The position numbers and the translations under genes were made by a program. This document shows, one piece after another, positions 1-8,716 of a stretch of DNA of 63,099 nucleotides. The stretch is from Lachnoanaerobaculum sp. ICM7 (GTDB taxonomy: Bacteria > Bacillota > Clostridia > Lachnospirales > Lachnospiraceae). The notes under the pieces are model-generated. The model ran no database searches. It was not told the origin of the DNA and saw nothing but the letters and a program-made list of their open reading frames with translations. The DNA is taken from contig NZ_ALJL01000009.1 of assembly GCF_000287675.1 (NCBI RefSeq), positions 1 through 63,099 of the forward strand, read 5' to 3'. Position 1 is the first letter of the stretch; every line of letters starts with the position of its first letter.

Positions 1-558
<558 letters not shown>

Positions 559-614
559 AAGAAGGATAGAAATTTATAATACTCGGAATTTGGTAGGCAG
601 TTTTGAAGGTATAT

Positions 615-687
615 GCGCGAGTGGCTCAGTTGGTGGAGTACGACCTTGCCAAGGTCGGGGTCGCGGGTTCGAGTCCCGTCTCGCGCT
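615..687 (+). tRNA. tRNA-Gly (anticodon GCC)
   Basis: A full cloverleaf can be folded. The 7-bp acceptor stem GCGCGAG (615-621) pairs with CTCGCGC (680-686), the discriminator is T687, and the T-loop contains TTCGAGT. The anticodon stem CGACC/GGTCG encloses loop TTGCCAA, giving anticodon GCC. CCA is not encoded. It sits at the end of the rRNA operon, in the position where a 5S gene is often found. Confidence 0.96.
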
Positions 688-692
688 CTGAA

Positions 693-723
693 AGAAGTCT
701 TGTTTAAGGCTTCTTTTTTATTT
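693..723 (+). terminator. Rho-independent terminator of the rRNA-tRNA operon
   Basis: Stem AGAAGTCTT (693-701) pairs with AAGGCTTCT (706-714) around a GTTT loop, with one G-U pair. It is followed at once by a T-rich run. It closes the rRNA/tRNA-Gly transcript. Confidence 0.9.
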
Positions 724-822
724 TGTATATGGTAGCTACTGAAAGATTTGCTACCCTTTTGAAAAATGGAATACATGAATATGTATAAAAATGCATACAT
801 TATATATAATAGGATATTTTTC

Positions 823-871
823 TTGACAATATAATATTAGGTGCTATACTTAAATAGTAATGATTCTTATT
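823..871 (+). promoter_or_regulatory. Sigma-A promoter with possible Per/Fur box before perR
   Basis: A -35 TTGACA (823-828) and a -10 TATACT (845-850) are spaced by 16 bases. Just downstream, AATGATTCTTATT (859-871) is an imperfect AT-rich palindrome in the place where a PerR or Fur dimer would block transcription. The promoter is clear. The operator role is inferred from its position and its resemblance to the AT-rich per-box type. Confidence 0.7.
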
Positions 872-888
872 TTTAGAAAGGGATATAC

Positions 889-1305
889 ATGAAGGATCTA
901 AAATACAGTAGACAAAGGGAGGCTATCTTGGACAATTTGAAGTCTAGAGTCGATCATCCTACAGCTGATATGCTCTTTCAGTCACTACGAAAAGATGATC
1001 CTAAGATTAGCTTAGGTACTGTTTATCGAAATCTTGGCTTGCTCGCCGAGCTTGGTCGTATAAACAAGATTTCCGCTCAAAACGGAATCGAAAGGTATGA
1101 TTATAATACCGATGAACATTATCATTTTTCATGTAAGGCATGTTCAAAGCTCATTGACTTGCCGGCCGATATCGCAAAAGATTTAAATGACAAGGCAGTG
1201 CATGATGATATTGGAGTGGTAGAAAATCATTCACTTATTTTTTATGGCTATTGTAGGGAATGCTATCAAAAAATGATTTATATGGATTCAAAAAAGGCTG
1301 TTTAG
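889..1305 (+). CDS. perR: Fur-family peroxide-stress repressor (PerR-like)
   Basis: A 138-residue Fur-superfamily metal-dependent repressor with an N-terminal winged helix (about 1-75) and a C-terminal dimerisation domain. Two CxxC pairs, C82/C85 and C122/C125, form the structural zinc site. The regulatory-metal ligands expected for PerR are present: H23 in the DNA-binding domain, D71, and the H77/H79 pair. I prefer PerR over Fur or Zur because the next gene is a rubrerythrin, a classic PerR target in clostridia. AAAGGG precedes the ATG. Its promoter carries a possible autoregulatory box. Metal and peroxide specificity are inferred, not shown. Confidence 0.85.
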   Translation: MKDLKYSRQREAILDNLKSRVDHPTADMLFQSLRKDDPKISLGTVYRNLGLLAELGRINKISAQNGIERYDYNTDEHYHFSCKACSKLIDLPADIAKDLNDKAVHDDIGVVENHSLIFYGYCRECYQKMIYMDSKKAV

Positions 1306-1332
1306 CCTTTGAATCTTTTAAGTCGGCATTTC

Positions 1333-1356
1333 ATATCAATATAGTAATTTTGATAT
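1333..1356 (+). promoter_or_regulatory. Inverted repeat in the rubrerythrin leader
   Basis: ATATCAA (1333-1339) is repeated inverted as TTGATAT (1350-1356), ending only a few bases before the AGGAGG ribosome binding site of the rubrerythrin gene. It could be a repressor site or an RNA hairpin. No separate promoter is obvious between perR and this repeat, so co-transcription with perR is possible. Confidence 0.4.
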
Positions 1357-1375
1357 TTATTAGGAGGAAATTTTT

Positions 1376-1912
1376 ATGTCAAAGTACGCAGGAACAAAAA
1401 CAGAGAAGAACTTAATGGATGCATTTGCAGGTGAGTCACAGGCTAGAAATAAGTATACATATTACGCTTCAGTAGCTAAGAAGGCAGGATATGAGCAGAT
1501 GGCAGCTCTTTACCTTGAGACAGCAGAGCAGGAGAAAGAGCATGCAAAGATGTGGTTTAAGGAGTTCCACGGAATCGGAACACCTGAGGAGAACCTTGTA
1601 GATGCGGCAGCAGGTGAGAACTTTGAGTGGACAGATATGTATGCTCGTATGGCAAGAGAAGCAAGAGAAGAAGGATTTGAGGCTCTTGCAAAGAAGTTTG
1701 AGCTTGTAGCAAAGGTTGAGGCAAGCCACGAGAAGAGATATCTTCAGCTTCTTGAGCATTTAAAGAATGATGGAACTTTCAAGGGAGACGCTCCTCTTGG
1801 ATGGAAGTGCCGTAACTGTGGATATATCCATGAGGGTGCTGATGCTCCTACAGTATGTCCATGTTGTGCTCATCCACAGGCATACTTTGAGAGAATGACT
1901 GTAAACTATTAA
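1376..1912 (+). CDS. rbr: Rubrerythrin
   Basis: A 178-residue cytosolic peroxide-reducing diiron protein. Residues 1-135 form a ferritin-like four-helix bundle with the paired iron motifs (E20; E53xxH56; E115xxH118). Residues 143-170 form a rubredoxin-like domain with C145xxC148 and C161xxC164 that passes electrons to the diiron site. Length and domain order match standard rubrerythrins of anaerobes. TAGGAGGAAA precedes the start. It lies 70 bases after perR and is the expected target of that repressor. A strong terminator follows. Confidence 0.97.
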   Translation: MSKYAGTKTEKNLMDAFAGESQARNKYTYYASVAKKAGYEQMAALYLETAEQEKEHAKMWFKEFHGIGTPEENLVDAAAGENFEWTDMYARMAREAREEGFEALAKKFELVAKVEASHEKRYLQLLEHLKNDGTFKGDAPLGWKCRNCGYIHEGADAPTVCPCCAHPQAYFERMTVNY

Positions 1913-1968
1913 TATTTAGATTTACTAAACATCTTCACAATAGTGTAAAATCTTAAATTAGGTATATA

Positions 1969-1998
1969 CTCCCCGACAGCTCAATCGGGGAGCTTTTT
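1969..1998 (+). terminator. Terminator after rubrerythrin
   Basis: CTCCCCGA (1969-1976) pairs perfectly with TCGGGGAG (1985-1992), followed by CTTTTT. Confidence 0.92.
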
Positions 1999-2126
1999 AA
2001 TATTTGCTGCAGCTATAGTCAAATGCAGTGAAGATGTGATATAATAATATCTATTGTTTTATGAAAGAAAGCAAGCAAGGTAAAATTGCTGTTATTAAAA
2101 CGAAATAAAATATTTTGGAGGTCAAC

Positions 2127-2825
2127 ATGGCAGAAGAGACAATGAAGGATTTTGAGAAGGAGCTTGAAGAATCATATAAAACTATGGATACAAAAGAAGA
2201 TCCGGATGCAGGAAAGTGGGATGTCTTTGAAAAGATGTTAGCGGAGAAGACAGTTGCAAAGGTTAAGATTACAGAGGTTGTTAAGGGTGGATGTATCGCA
2301 TTCTTAGAGGAAGTAAGAGCATTTATTCCTGCAAGTCAGTTATCAACACAGTATGTAGAGAACCTTGATGAGTTCCTCGGTAAGAGCCTTGAGGTTGTTG
2401 TAATTACATCAGAGCCTGCTAAGAAGAAACTTGTTCTCAGTCACAGAGCAATTGAGAAAGAAGAGGCTAAGAAGGAGAGACAGGCTAAGCTTGACAGCGT
2501 TAAGGTTGGCGATGTTCTTGAGGGTAAGGTTGATTCAATCAAGGATTACGGCGCTTTCATCGATCTTGGAGACGGAATCTCAGGATTGCTTCATGTATCA
2601 CAGATTTCAAATCAGAGAGTAAAGAACCCTGCTGCAGTACTAAAAGAGGGTGAGACTGTAAAGGTTAAAGTAACAGGTATTAAAGATGGAAAGATTTCAC
2701 TTTCAAAGAAAGCACTTGAGGAGAATGTAGAGCCGAAGGATCCTTCAAAGGGCTTTAAATATGTAGAAAAGGGAGTTGCATCTACATCTTTAGCAGGATT
2801 ATTAAAGGATATTAAATTAGACTAA
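2127..2825 (+). CDS. S1-domain RNA-binding protein
   Basis: A 232-residue cytosolic protein with two S1 (OB-fold) RNA-binding domains, roughly residues 35-105 and 120-195. The second is the more canonical, with GKVxSIKDYGAFID and GLLHVSQIS. It resembles short RpsA-like proteins of Firmicutes that bind mRNA or ribosomes, but it is far shorter than full ribosomal protein S1. I place the start at ATG 2127 because GGAGG (2117-2121) sits five bases upstream; an earlier in-frame TTG overlaps that site. It lies 12 bases before the aminopeptidase gene, likely in one transcript. A TATAAT at 2040-2045 is a possible -10 element. Confidence 0.85.
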   Translation: MAEETMKDFEKELEESYKTMDTKEDPDAGKWDVFEKMLAEKTVAKVKITEVVKGGCIAFLEEVRAFIPASQLSTQYVENLDEFLGKSLEVVVITSEPAKKKLVLSHRAIEKEEAKKERQAKLDSVKVGDVLEGKVDSIKDYGAFIDLGDGISGLLHVSQISNQRVKNPAAVLKEGETVKVKVTGIKDGKISLSKKALEENVEPKDPSKGFKYVEKGVASTSLAGLLKDIKLD

Positions 2826-2837
2826 AGGAGTGTTCGT

Positions 2838-4232
2838 ATGGCAGAAAGTAAAGCAAAAGCTCTGCAAAAAGAACTTTCATTTGAATATCCTCATATAGCA
2901 AAAGAATCTCCTGAGCAAATTTCAAAAGCTCAGGAGTTTGCTGAAGGATATAAGAAATTTTTAGACAAGTCAAAGACCGAGAGAGAAGTGGTAAAAGAAG
3001 CTGTCAGCTTACTTGAGGCAAACGGATATACAGTTTTTGACCCTAAAAAGAGCTATAAAGCCGGGGATAAGGTATATAAAGTAAACAGAAAAAAAGCAAT
3101 ACTTGCATCTACAATAGGTAGTGAGCCTATCACTGAAGGTTTAAGGATTAACGGAGCACATATAGATTCTCCAAGACTTGATCTCAGACCTAATCCGCTC
3201 TATGAAAAGAGTGAGATATCATATTTTAAGACTCATTACTATGGTGGAATAAGAAAGTATCAGTGGGCAACCATACCGCTTTCAATGCATGGTGTTATAT
3301 TTAGAAAAGACGGCAGTTTTGTTGAGATAAATCTTGGTGAAAAAGAAGAGGATCCGGTATTTTATATAAGTGATCTGCTTCCTCATCTTTCAAGCAAACA
3401 AGATCAAAGAAAACTGTCGGAAGGTATCAAAGGTGAGGAATTAAATATTTTCCTTGGAACATTGCCGTTTGATGATACCGATGATGTAAAAGAGGCTGTA
3501 AAGCTTAAGACACTTGAAATATTAAATAATATGTATGGTGTTACAGAGAGAGATTTTGCAAGAGCGGAGATAGAGTTTGTCCCTGCAACAAAGGCAAGAG
3601 ATATAGGTCTTGATCGTTCACTTGTAGGAGGATACGGTCATGATGACAGAGTCTGTGCTTATCCTGCGCTTATAGCGGAGATTGAAGCAAAGAATCCGAA
3701 GTATACAACACTTACAATACTTGCAGACAAAGAGGAGATCGGTTCAACAGGAAATACAGGACTTCATTCTCACTTTGTGTATGATTATATTGAGTATTTG
3801 TCACAGATCTTCGGTGCTGATGTAAAAGAAGTATGTGAAAAATCATCATGCCTTTCATCAGATGTAAATGCCGCATTTGATCCTACTTTTCCTGATGTGT
3901 TTGAGCCTAACAACTCATCATATCTGAACAGAGGTTGTGTACTTACAAAGTATACAGGTTCAAGAGGAAAGTATTCTTCATCAGATGCAAGTGCAGAGTT
4001 TATGAATAAAGTTATATCAATAATGGAAGAAAACAATGTACATTGGCAGATAGGAGAATTGGGCGCCCTTGACGTTGGTGGTGGCGGTACCATTGCTCAG
4101 TATGTCGCAATGATGAATATAGATGTAGTAGATTTGGGAGTTCCCGTAATCTCTATGCATTCACCATATGAGGTGATATCAAAATTAGATTTATATAATA
4201 CATATCTTGCATTTAAGGCATTTTATTTATAA
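2838..4232 (+). CDS. M18-family aminopeptidase (aspartyl-type)
   Basis: A 464-residue cytosolic dinuclear-zinc exopeptidase of the M18 family, which removes N-terminal, often acidic, residues from peptides. Family signatures seen are GAHIDSPRLDLRPNPL for the first metal histidine, GHDDRVCAYPAL, DKEEIGSTGNTG for the catalytic and ligand acidic residues, and a C-terminal SMHSPYEV with the last metal histidine. The length is normal for the family. AAAGGAG precedes ATG 2838, 12 bases after the S1-domain gene. Substrate preference cannot be read from the sequence. Confidence 0.93.
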   Translation: MAESKAKALQKELSFEYPHIAKESPEQISKAQEFAEGYKKFLDKSKTEREVVKEAVSLLEANGYTVFDPKKSYKAGDKVYKVNRKKAILASTIGSEPITEGLRINGAHIDSPRLDLRPNPLYEKSEISYFKTHYYGGIRKYQWATIPLSMHGVIFRKDGSFVEINLGEKEEDPVFYISDLLPHLSSKQDQRKLSEGIKGEELNIFLGTLPFDDTDDVKEAVKLKTLEILNNMYGVTERDFARAEIEFVPATKARDIGLDRSLVGGYGHDDRVCAYPALIAEIEAKNPKYTTLTILADKEEIGSTGNTGLHSHFVYDYIEYLSQIFGADVKEVCEKSSCLSSDVNAAFDPTFPDVFEPNNSSYLNRGCVLTKYTGSRGKYSSSDASAEFMNKVISIMEENNVHWQIGELGALDVGGGGTIAQYVAMMNIDVVDLGVPVISMHSPYEVISKLDLYNTYLAFKAFYL

Positions 4233-4262
4233 TGTCAGGTGCAAGGTGAGAGGTTTTTATTT

Positions 4263-5492
4263 ATGAAATTAAAAAAGTTAGCTTTGATAGGAATGGTTGT
4301 TGTAGCTACAATGAGTGCATGTGGTATACAAAAAAAAGATGCTACTGAGACTCAGACAACAGCAGAGGGAGAATCAAAGGCAAATGCAGATGTGAAAAGA
4401 CCAAGTGATTACGGTACAGCCGAGCTTGGAAAGTATGTCGGTGTGGAAATACCTAATATCGATACAAGTGTAAGTGATCAGGATGTGGAAGCACAGATAA
4501 ATACTGAATTAACGCAAGATCCTGACGTGGTTGAAGTAACAGACAGAGCCGTACAGGAAGGCGATACTGTAAATATAGACTACACCGGAACAAAGGACGG
4601 AGTTGCTTTTGACGGAGGATCTGCAACAGGTTATAATTTAGTAATCGGAAGCAACAGCTTTATCGAAGGATTTGAGGCGGGGCTTATAGGTCACAGCATC
4701 GGAGAAGATGTAAAACTTGATCTTACATTCCCTAAGGATTATAATAACGCCGATTTAGCCGGAGCCGCAGTGGTATTTGACGTAAAGATAAATTCAATAT
4801 CGGTTTCATCTCCTGCAACTCTTACAGATGAGTGGGTAAATAAGCATACAAACGGTGAGCAGAAAATAGTAGACGAGTTTAAAGCTGCCGTAAAGGCAAA
4901 TCTTGAGGAACAAAGAAGTAAGAGCGCAAAGTCACAGGATCAGTACAATGCGATTGCTGCCGTAATTGCAGACTCAAAATTCGAAATGAAGGATGAAGCT
5001 ATTGATTTTGAATATAACAATATCTACAAGCCTATCGATAATATGATTACACAGTACGGTATGGATCTTGATCAGTATGCTTCAGCTTACGGTATGAGTG
5101 CGGATGAACTCAAAACACAGATCAGAAATCAGGCTGAAAGCTATGTTAAGCAGGTTATTGTTACAAGAGAAATCTATAAGAAAGAGAAAATGTCTCTTAC
5201 AGATGAGGATTACCAGGTAGTTGTAGATTTAAACGGCGGCTCTTTGACAAAAGACGAGCTTATACAGCAGTATGGTAAAGATGAGGTTGAAGAAACAGCC
5301 AAGACATATAAAGTTGTAAACTTTATCCTGGACAATGCCAAGAGAACAGATGTTACAGTAAACATCAACGGTGAGACTATGGGCAGTGAAGAGGGCGCAA
5401 GTGCTGAAGGTGCAAGTGAAGAGACTACAGCTGAGGGCGAAAGCAAAGCTTCCGAGAGTGCAGCTGCTGAAGGCAGTGAGGCGGCACAATAA
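4263..5492 (+). CDS. Trigger-factor-like peptidyl-prolyl isomerase lipoprotein
   Basis: A 409-residue exported lipoprotein. A lysine-start signal peptide ends in the lipobox MSAC (Cys at about residue 19). Next comes an FKBP-type isomerase domain (about 95-190, with GDTVNIDYTGT, FDGG, FIEGFEAGLIG) and a helical region resembling the trigger factor C-terminal chaperone arms. The tail is rich in Gly, Ser and Glu. The ribosome-binding domain of trigger factor is missing and a membrane anchor replaces it, so it probably folds exported proteins at the cell surface. I chose ATG 4263, with GAGAGG upstream, over an earlier GTG. Its stop overlaps the next start (TAATG). Confidence 0.85.
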   Translation: MKLKKLALIGMVVVATMSACGIQKKDATETQTTAEGESKANADVKRPSDYGTAELGKYVGVEIPNIDTSVSDQDVEAQINTELTQDPDVVEVTDRAVQEGDTVNIDYTGTKDGVAFDGGSATGYNLVIGSNSFIEGFEAGLIGHSIGEDVKLDLTFPKDYNNADLAGAAVVFDVKINSISVSSPATLTDEWVNKHTNGEQKIVDEFKAAVKANLEEQRSKSAKSQDQYNAIAAVIADSKFEMKDEAIDFEYNNIYKPIDNMITQYGMDLDQYASAYGMSADELKTQIRNQAESYVKQVIVTREIYKKEKMSLTDEDYQVVVDLNGGSLTKDELIQQYGKDEVEETAKTYKVVNFILDNAKRTDVTVNINGETMGSEEGASAEGASEETTAEGESKASESAAAEGSEAAQ

Positions 5493-6289
5493 TGAAAGCA
5501 CTATTCTTTGATATAGATGGTACTTTAATTGACAATGATACCAAACAGGTGCCGAAATCCGCATTAAAGGCTATAGAAGAAGCGAGAGCTGCCGGACATT
5601 TGACATTTATAAATACCGGAAGAGTAGAATGTATAATAGGAAATATTAAAAACAGATTTAATATGGACGGTTATATTTGTGGATGTGGAACACAGATAGT
5701 TGTTGGAGACAAGACCATCTTTGAGAAGAGGATAGATCATAACAGAGGCATTGAAATAAAAAAGCTGTTAAAGAAATTTAATGTTGAAGGTATGCTTGAG
5801 GCGAGGCAGGGAATTTATTTTCCTGCCAAACCTTTTGTATATCCTGAGATTACAGAGAATATATTTGATGCGATATGTTACACTATAGAACCGTCTGTGG
5901 GAGAATTTGAAAAAGATGATTATGACTTTGATAAATTCTGTATTATAGACGATCCGAGATTTTCAAGGAGTGATCTGAAATCATTTTTTGCTGAATGCGA
6001 TGATTTTGATATAATAGATCGAGGTGCAGGATTTTATGAATGTGTACCATATCCTTGTTCAAAGGGAAAAGCTGTACTTCAAGTGCTGGATTACTACAAT
6101 ATAGCATTGGAAGATGCTTATGTATTTGGGGATAGTATGAATGATTTGCCGATGTTTACATGCGGAGCCGGGAACAGAATACTTCTTGGAGAGCATGATA
6201 CCGCATTGGAAGAATATGCTACATACTTTGCAAAAAAAGTATCAGAAGATGGGATATATTTATCAATGAAAGAGCTTGAACTTATATAG
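5492..6289 (+). CDS. HAD-superfamily hydrolase (Cof-type phosphatase)
   Basis: A 265-residue cytosolic phosphatase of the Cof/type IIB HAD group. Motif I, DIDGTLID, supplies the nucleophile D7 near the N-terminus, and the late motif GDSMNDLPMF supplies magnesium-binding acids. A cap domain lies between them. Members usually hydrolyse sugar phosphates or nucleotide cofactors; the substrate is not known here. The ATG overlaps the previous stop by one base, so translation is probably coupled to the lipoprotein gene. Confidence 0.9.
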   Translation: MKALFFDIDGTLIDNDTKQVPKSALKAIEEARAAGHLTFINTGRVECIIGNIKNRFNMDGYICGCGTQIVVGDKTIFEKRIDHNRGIEIKKLLKKFNVEGMLEARQGIYFPAKPFVYPEITENIFDAICYTIEPSVGEFEKDDYDFDKFCIIDDPRFSRSDLKSFFAECDDFDIIDRGAGFYECVPYPCSKGKAVLQVLDYYNIALEDAYVFGDSMNDLPMFTCGAGNRILLGEHDTALEEYATYFAKKVSEDGIYLSMKELELI

Positions 6290-6322
6290 TAACTTTTATT
6301 GACATTAGTATTTGGAGAGATT

Positions 6323-7027
6323 ATGTTTTTCAAAGATGTTTGGAAAGATGTACAGGCTGTAAAGGACAGGGATCCGGCGGCCAGAAGTGCGTTTGAAGTT
6401 TTGTTTTTATATCAAGGTATTCATGCATTAATAATGCATAGAATCGCACATTGGTTTTATAAAAAGCACATGTTTTTTATCGCCAGATGGATATCACAGA
6501 TCTCAAGATTTTTTACTATGATAGAGATACATCCGGGGGCTGAAATAGGCAGCGGAGTTCTTATTGATCATGGTGCAGGAATTGTAATCGGAGAAACAGC
6601 GGTAGTTGGCGACAACTGTACATTATATCAAGGAGTGACTCTGGGAGGTGTAGGAACCGCCAAGGGGAAAAGACACCCTACACTTGGAAAGAATGTAATG
6701 GTCGGTGCCGGTGCAAAAATACTGGGATCATTTGAGGTTGGAGACAATGCATCTATAGGAGCGAATTCAGTTTTATTAAAACCTCTTGAAAGTGATTCCA
6801 CAGCAGTGGGTATTCCTGCAAAGCCTGTAAGATTAAACGGTCAGGTTGTTGAAAAGAAGCATAAACTGGCACAGGTAAATGCAGATATTTCAAAGCTTGC
6901 TGAGACCATAGATATAATGAATGAGAGAATAAAAAAAATGGAAGAACTGCTGAATCAAAACGGTATTGATACAAGCTGTCTTGAAGACGGTAGAGATACC
7001 ACAGAGTTTGCCGATTGGGTAATCTAA
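6323..7027 (+). CDS. cysE: Serine O-acetyltransferase
   Basis: A 234-residue enzyme that makes O-acetylserine from serine and acetyl-CoA, the first step of cysteine synthesis. After a helical N-terminal part come left-handed beta-helix hexapeptide repeats with the CysE signatures IDHGAGIVIGET and YQGVTLGG. The carboxy end (from about 175) is a charged, probably coiled-coil extension of some 60 residues that differs from the short tail of E. coli CysE. TTGGAGAG lies seven bases before ATG 6323, so I prefer that start to an upstream TTG. The stop overlaps the next start. Confidence 0.92.
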   Translation: MFFKDVWKDVQAVKDRDPAARSAFEVLFLYQGIHALIMHRIAHWFYKKHMFFIARWISQISRFFTMIEIHPGAEIGSGVLIDHGAGIVIGETAVVGDNCTLYQGVTLGGVGTAKGKRHPTLGKNVMVGAGAKILGSFEVGDNASIGANSVLLKPLESDSTAVGIPAKPVRLNGQVVEKKHKLAQVNADISKLAETIDIMNERIKKMEELLNQNGIDTSCLEDGRDTTEFADWVI

Positions 7028-7362
7028 TGAAAGCAGAATTAAATACAGTAAGCAGACGATTGGGAGTCGGTTATTCGACTTTCGATTTGTCTGCTTTTTT
7101 AGAAGAAAAAGCATTTGTATATCTTTTGCGCTGCAATGATAACAGTTTATATTGCGGATGGACATCCGATATACCAAAAAGAATCAAGGCTCACAATGCC
7201 GGAAAAGGTGCTAAATATACCAGAGCAAAATTGCCCGTGGAATTGGTATATTTTGAGGTATATGCAGATAAAGTAGCGGCAATGCAAAGAGAATATGAAA
7301 TAAAACAGTTAACGAAGCTTGAAAAGGAAATGTTGATAGATGAATCTGAAGATATTATATGA
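7027..7362 (+). CDS. GIY-YIG domain protein (UPF0213/YhbQ type)
   Basis: A protein of up to 111 residues with a GIY-YIG nuclease fold: YLLRCNDNSLYCGWT, the family arginine in IPKRIKAHN, then GKGAKYTRAKLPVELVY. The function of the YhbQ group is poorly known; DNA cleavage or repair has been suggested. The ATG at 7027 overlaps the cysE stop, giving about 25 residues more than usual before the domain. That extra segment is encoded by a terminator-like hairpin (7051-7100), so the true start may be later, for example the TTG at 7086, or the extension may be a by-product of overlapping signals. Confidence 0.8.
   Translation: MKAELNTVSRRLGVGYSTFDLSAFLEEKAFVYLLRCNDNSLYCGWTSDIPKRIKAHNAGKGAKYTRAKLPVELVYFEVYADKVAAMQREYEIKQLTKLEKEMLIDESEDII
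7051..7100 (+). terminator. Terminator-like hairpin inside the 5' end of the GIY-YIG gene
   Basis: An arm at 7051-7069 beginning AGCAGAC pairs with an arm at 7076-7095 ending GTCTGCT, with a GTTATT loop, some G-U pairs and a small internal bulge. Six T residues follow at 7095-7100. It has the form of an intrinsic terminator for the perR-distal gene row ending in cysE, yet it lies within the open frame of the following gene. Readthrough would feed the GIY-YIG and pseudouridine synthase genes. Confidence 0.7.
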
Positions 7363-7990
7363 AGATAAAGACGTAATAGTGACAGTCAAGCCAAGGGGAA
7401 TATCAAGTCAATCAAGTAACAGTTTTGAAGAGGATATGGTCAGTCTGTTAAAAAAGCATATGGGAAAAGACGCCTATGTAGGAGTGATACACAGGTTAGA
7501 TAAGCCGGTATACGGAATAATGGTATACGGTAAGAATAAAAAAGCCACAGAAATCCTCAGCAATGAACTTAGAAAAAAGAATATAGAAAAGACTTACGAA
7601 GCTTTGGTGGACGGCTTTCCTGAAAGTGATGAAGGAGAGCTTATAGACTTTATAAAGAAACTTGATAACAATGTAAGTAAGGTTGTTGAAAAGAGTACTA
7701 GAGGAGCTAAAGAAGCGGTATTAAAGTATAAAGTACTGGAGTCATATAAGAAGGACGACAGATATATTACAAGACTTAGAATAAATCTTATAACAGGAAG
7801 ACATCATCAGATAAGGCTCCAATGTGCAAGTCACGGTTTCCCTCTGTATGGGGATCATAAGTATAATAAAAGACTTGCAAATGTTAAGCTGGATGAGGAC
7901 AAAGTACTCTCTCTGGCGGCTGTAAACTTAAGCTTTAAGCACCCTAAAACAGGTATGGAATTAAATTATAAAATTAATGCAGATTTTTGA
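7340..7990 (+). CDS. RluA-family RNA pseudouridine synthase
   Basis: A 216-residue enzyme that isomerises uridine to pseudouridine in rRNA or tRNA. The catalytic aspartate lies in HRLDKPVYG, followed by the family motifs KTYEALV and GRHHQIRLQ, and GDHKY near the end. It has no S4 domain, unlike RluD, so it is of the short RluA/YtzF-like kind. The start overlaps the previous gene by 23 bases, with AAGGAAATG upstream. The target base is unknown. Confidence 0.9.
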   Translation: MNLKILYEDKDVIVTVKPRGISSQSSNSFEEDMVSLLKKHMGKDAYVGVIHRLDKPVYGIMVYGKNKKATEILSNELRKKNIEKTYEALVDGFPESDEGELIDFIKKLDNNVSKVVEKSTRGAKEAVLKYKVLESYKKDDRYITRLRINLITGRHHQIRLQCASHGFPLYGDHKYNKRLANVKLDEDKVLSLAAVNLSFKHPKTGMELNYKINADF

Positions 7991-7999
7991 AAAAAAGTA

Positions 8000-8042
8000 T
8001 TGACAAAGAACATATAAAATGATAAAGTTAGGGAGTACTAAC
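8000..8042 (+). promoter_or_regulatory. Promoter with GTTAG-N6-CTAAC operator (DUF3793-flavodoxin)
   Basis: A -35 TTGACA (8000-8005) and a -10 TAAAGT (8023-8028) are spaced by 17 bases. The palindrome GTTAGGGAGTACTAAC (8027-8042) overlaps the -10 end and the likely transcription start, an ideal repressor position. The same 16-mer, with one base changed, occurs at 59373-59388 after another promoter. Its half-site resembles TTAGG-type sites of DtxR/IdeR-family metalloregulators; that assignment is inference. Confidence 0.72.
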
Positions 8043-8088
8043 CAAGGGAAATAAATTTTCTTTAAGAATAAAGAAAACGGAGGTAGGT

Positions 8089-8670
8089 ATGCCCGTTGAT
8101 ATAGTAAAAAGGCTTGCATCGAATGGAGATGACAGTGTGGAGCTGAGACTCATCATTCAAAATGCGGCGGTATTGAAGGGGAAAAGAATTTCCGGAATGC
8201 TCTTTTTAAATGACAAAGAGTTGGCCATAATAAGTGAGAAACTAAGAAAAACAAGTATCAGCTTGATGATTCTTTGCACTTGTAAGAAGAGACATTTGGT
8301 TTTGATATACAGAGCGAAGGAACTTGAAGAGTATCTTAAAAGATCAGAGGTTAGTGACTATTTAAGAGAGTTTGGATATAGGAGAGATGATTTCATATCA
8401 AATCTTATCAGACTACATCAGAGGATGAACGGTTTTTATAACAAAATTGAAGAGTTTCCTCATGAGGTAGGAGTATTTTTGGGATATCCTATATGTGATA
8501 TAAAGGGCTTCCTTGAAAATAAAGGGGAGAGATATTTGCATAGCGGATATTGGAAAATATATGGCAATCTGGAAGAGACCAGAGAAAAGTTTTTAAGCTA
8601 TGATAAGGCTAGAGAGATTGCTATTGACGAGTTCTTAGCCGGAAACAGGCTTGAGAATATAGCTTGTTGA
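8089..8670 (+). CDS. DUF3793 family protein
   Basis: A 193-residue cytosolic protein of DUF3793, a family common in Clostridia and often next to flavodoxin genes. Diagnostic segments are LMILCTCKKRHLVLIYR, FPHEVGVFLGYPICDIKGF and SGYWKIYGN. The molecular function is unknown. GGAGGTAGGT precedes the ATG. It is the first gene of a two-gene operon with a flavodoxin, under a promoter with a probable metal-responsive operator, so a role in low-iron adaptation or iron handling is plausible. Confidence 0.85.
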   Translation: MPVDIVKRLASNGDDSVELRLIIQNAAVLKGKRISGMLFLNDKELAIISEKLRKTSISLMILCTCKKRHLVLIYRAKELEEYLKRSEVSDYLREFGYRRDDFISNLIRLHQRMNGFYNKIEEFPHEVGVFLGYPICDIKGFLENKGERYLHSGYWKIYGNLEETREKFLSYDKAREIAIDEFLAGNRLENIAC

Positions 8671-8716
8671 TAATGGTTTATATGCCTATAAAAATATTCT
8701 TTTAAGGAGTAAAAAT

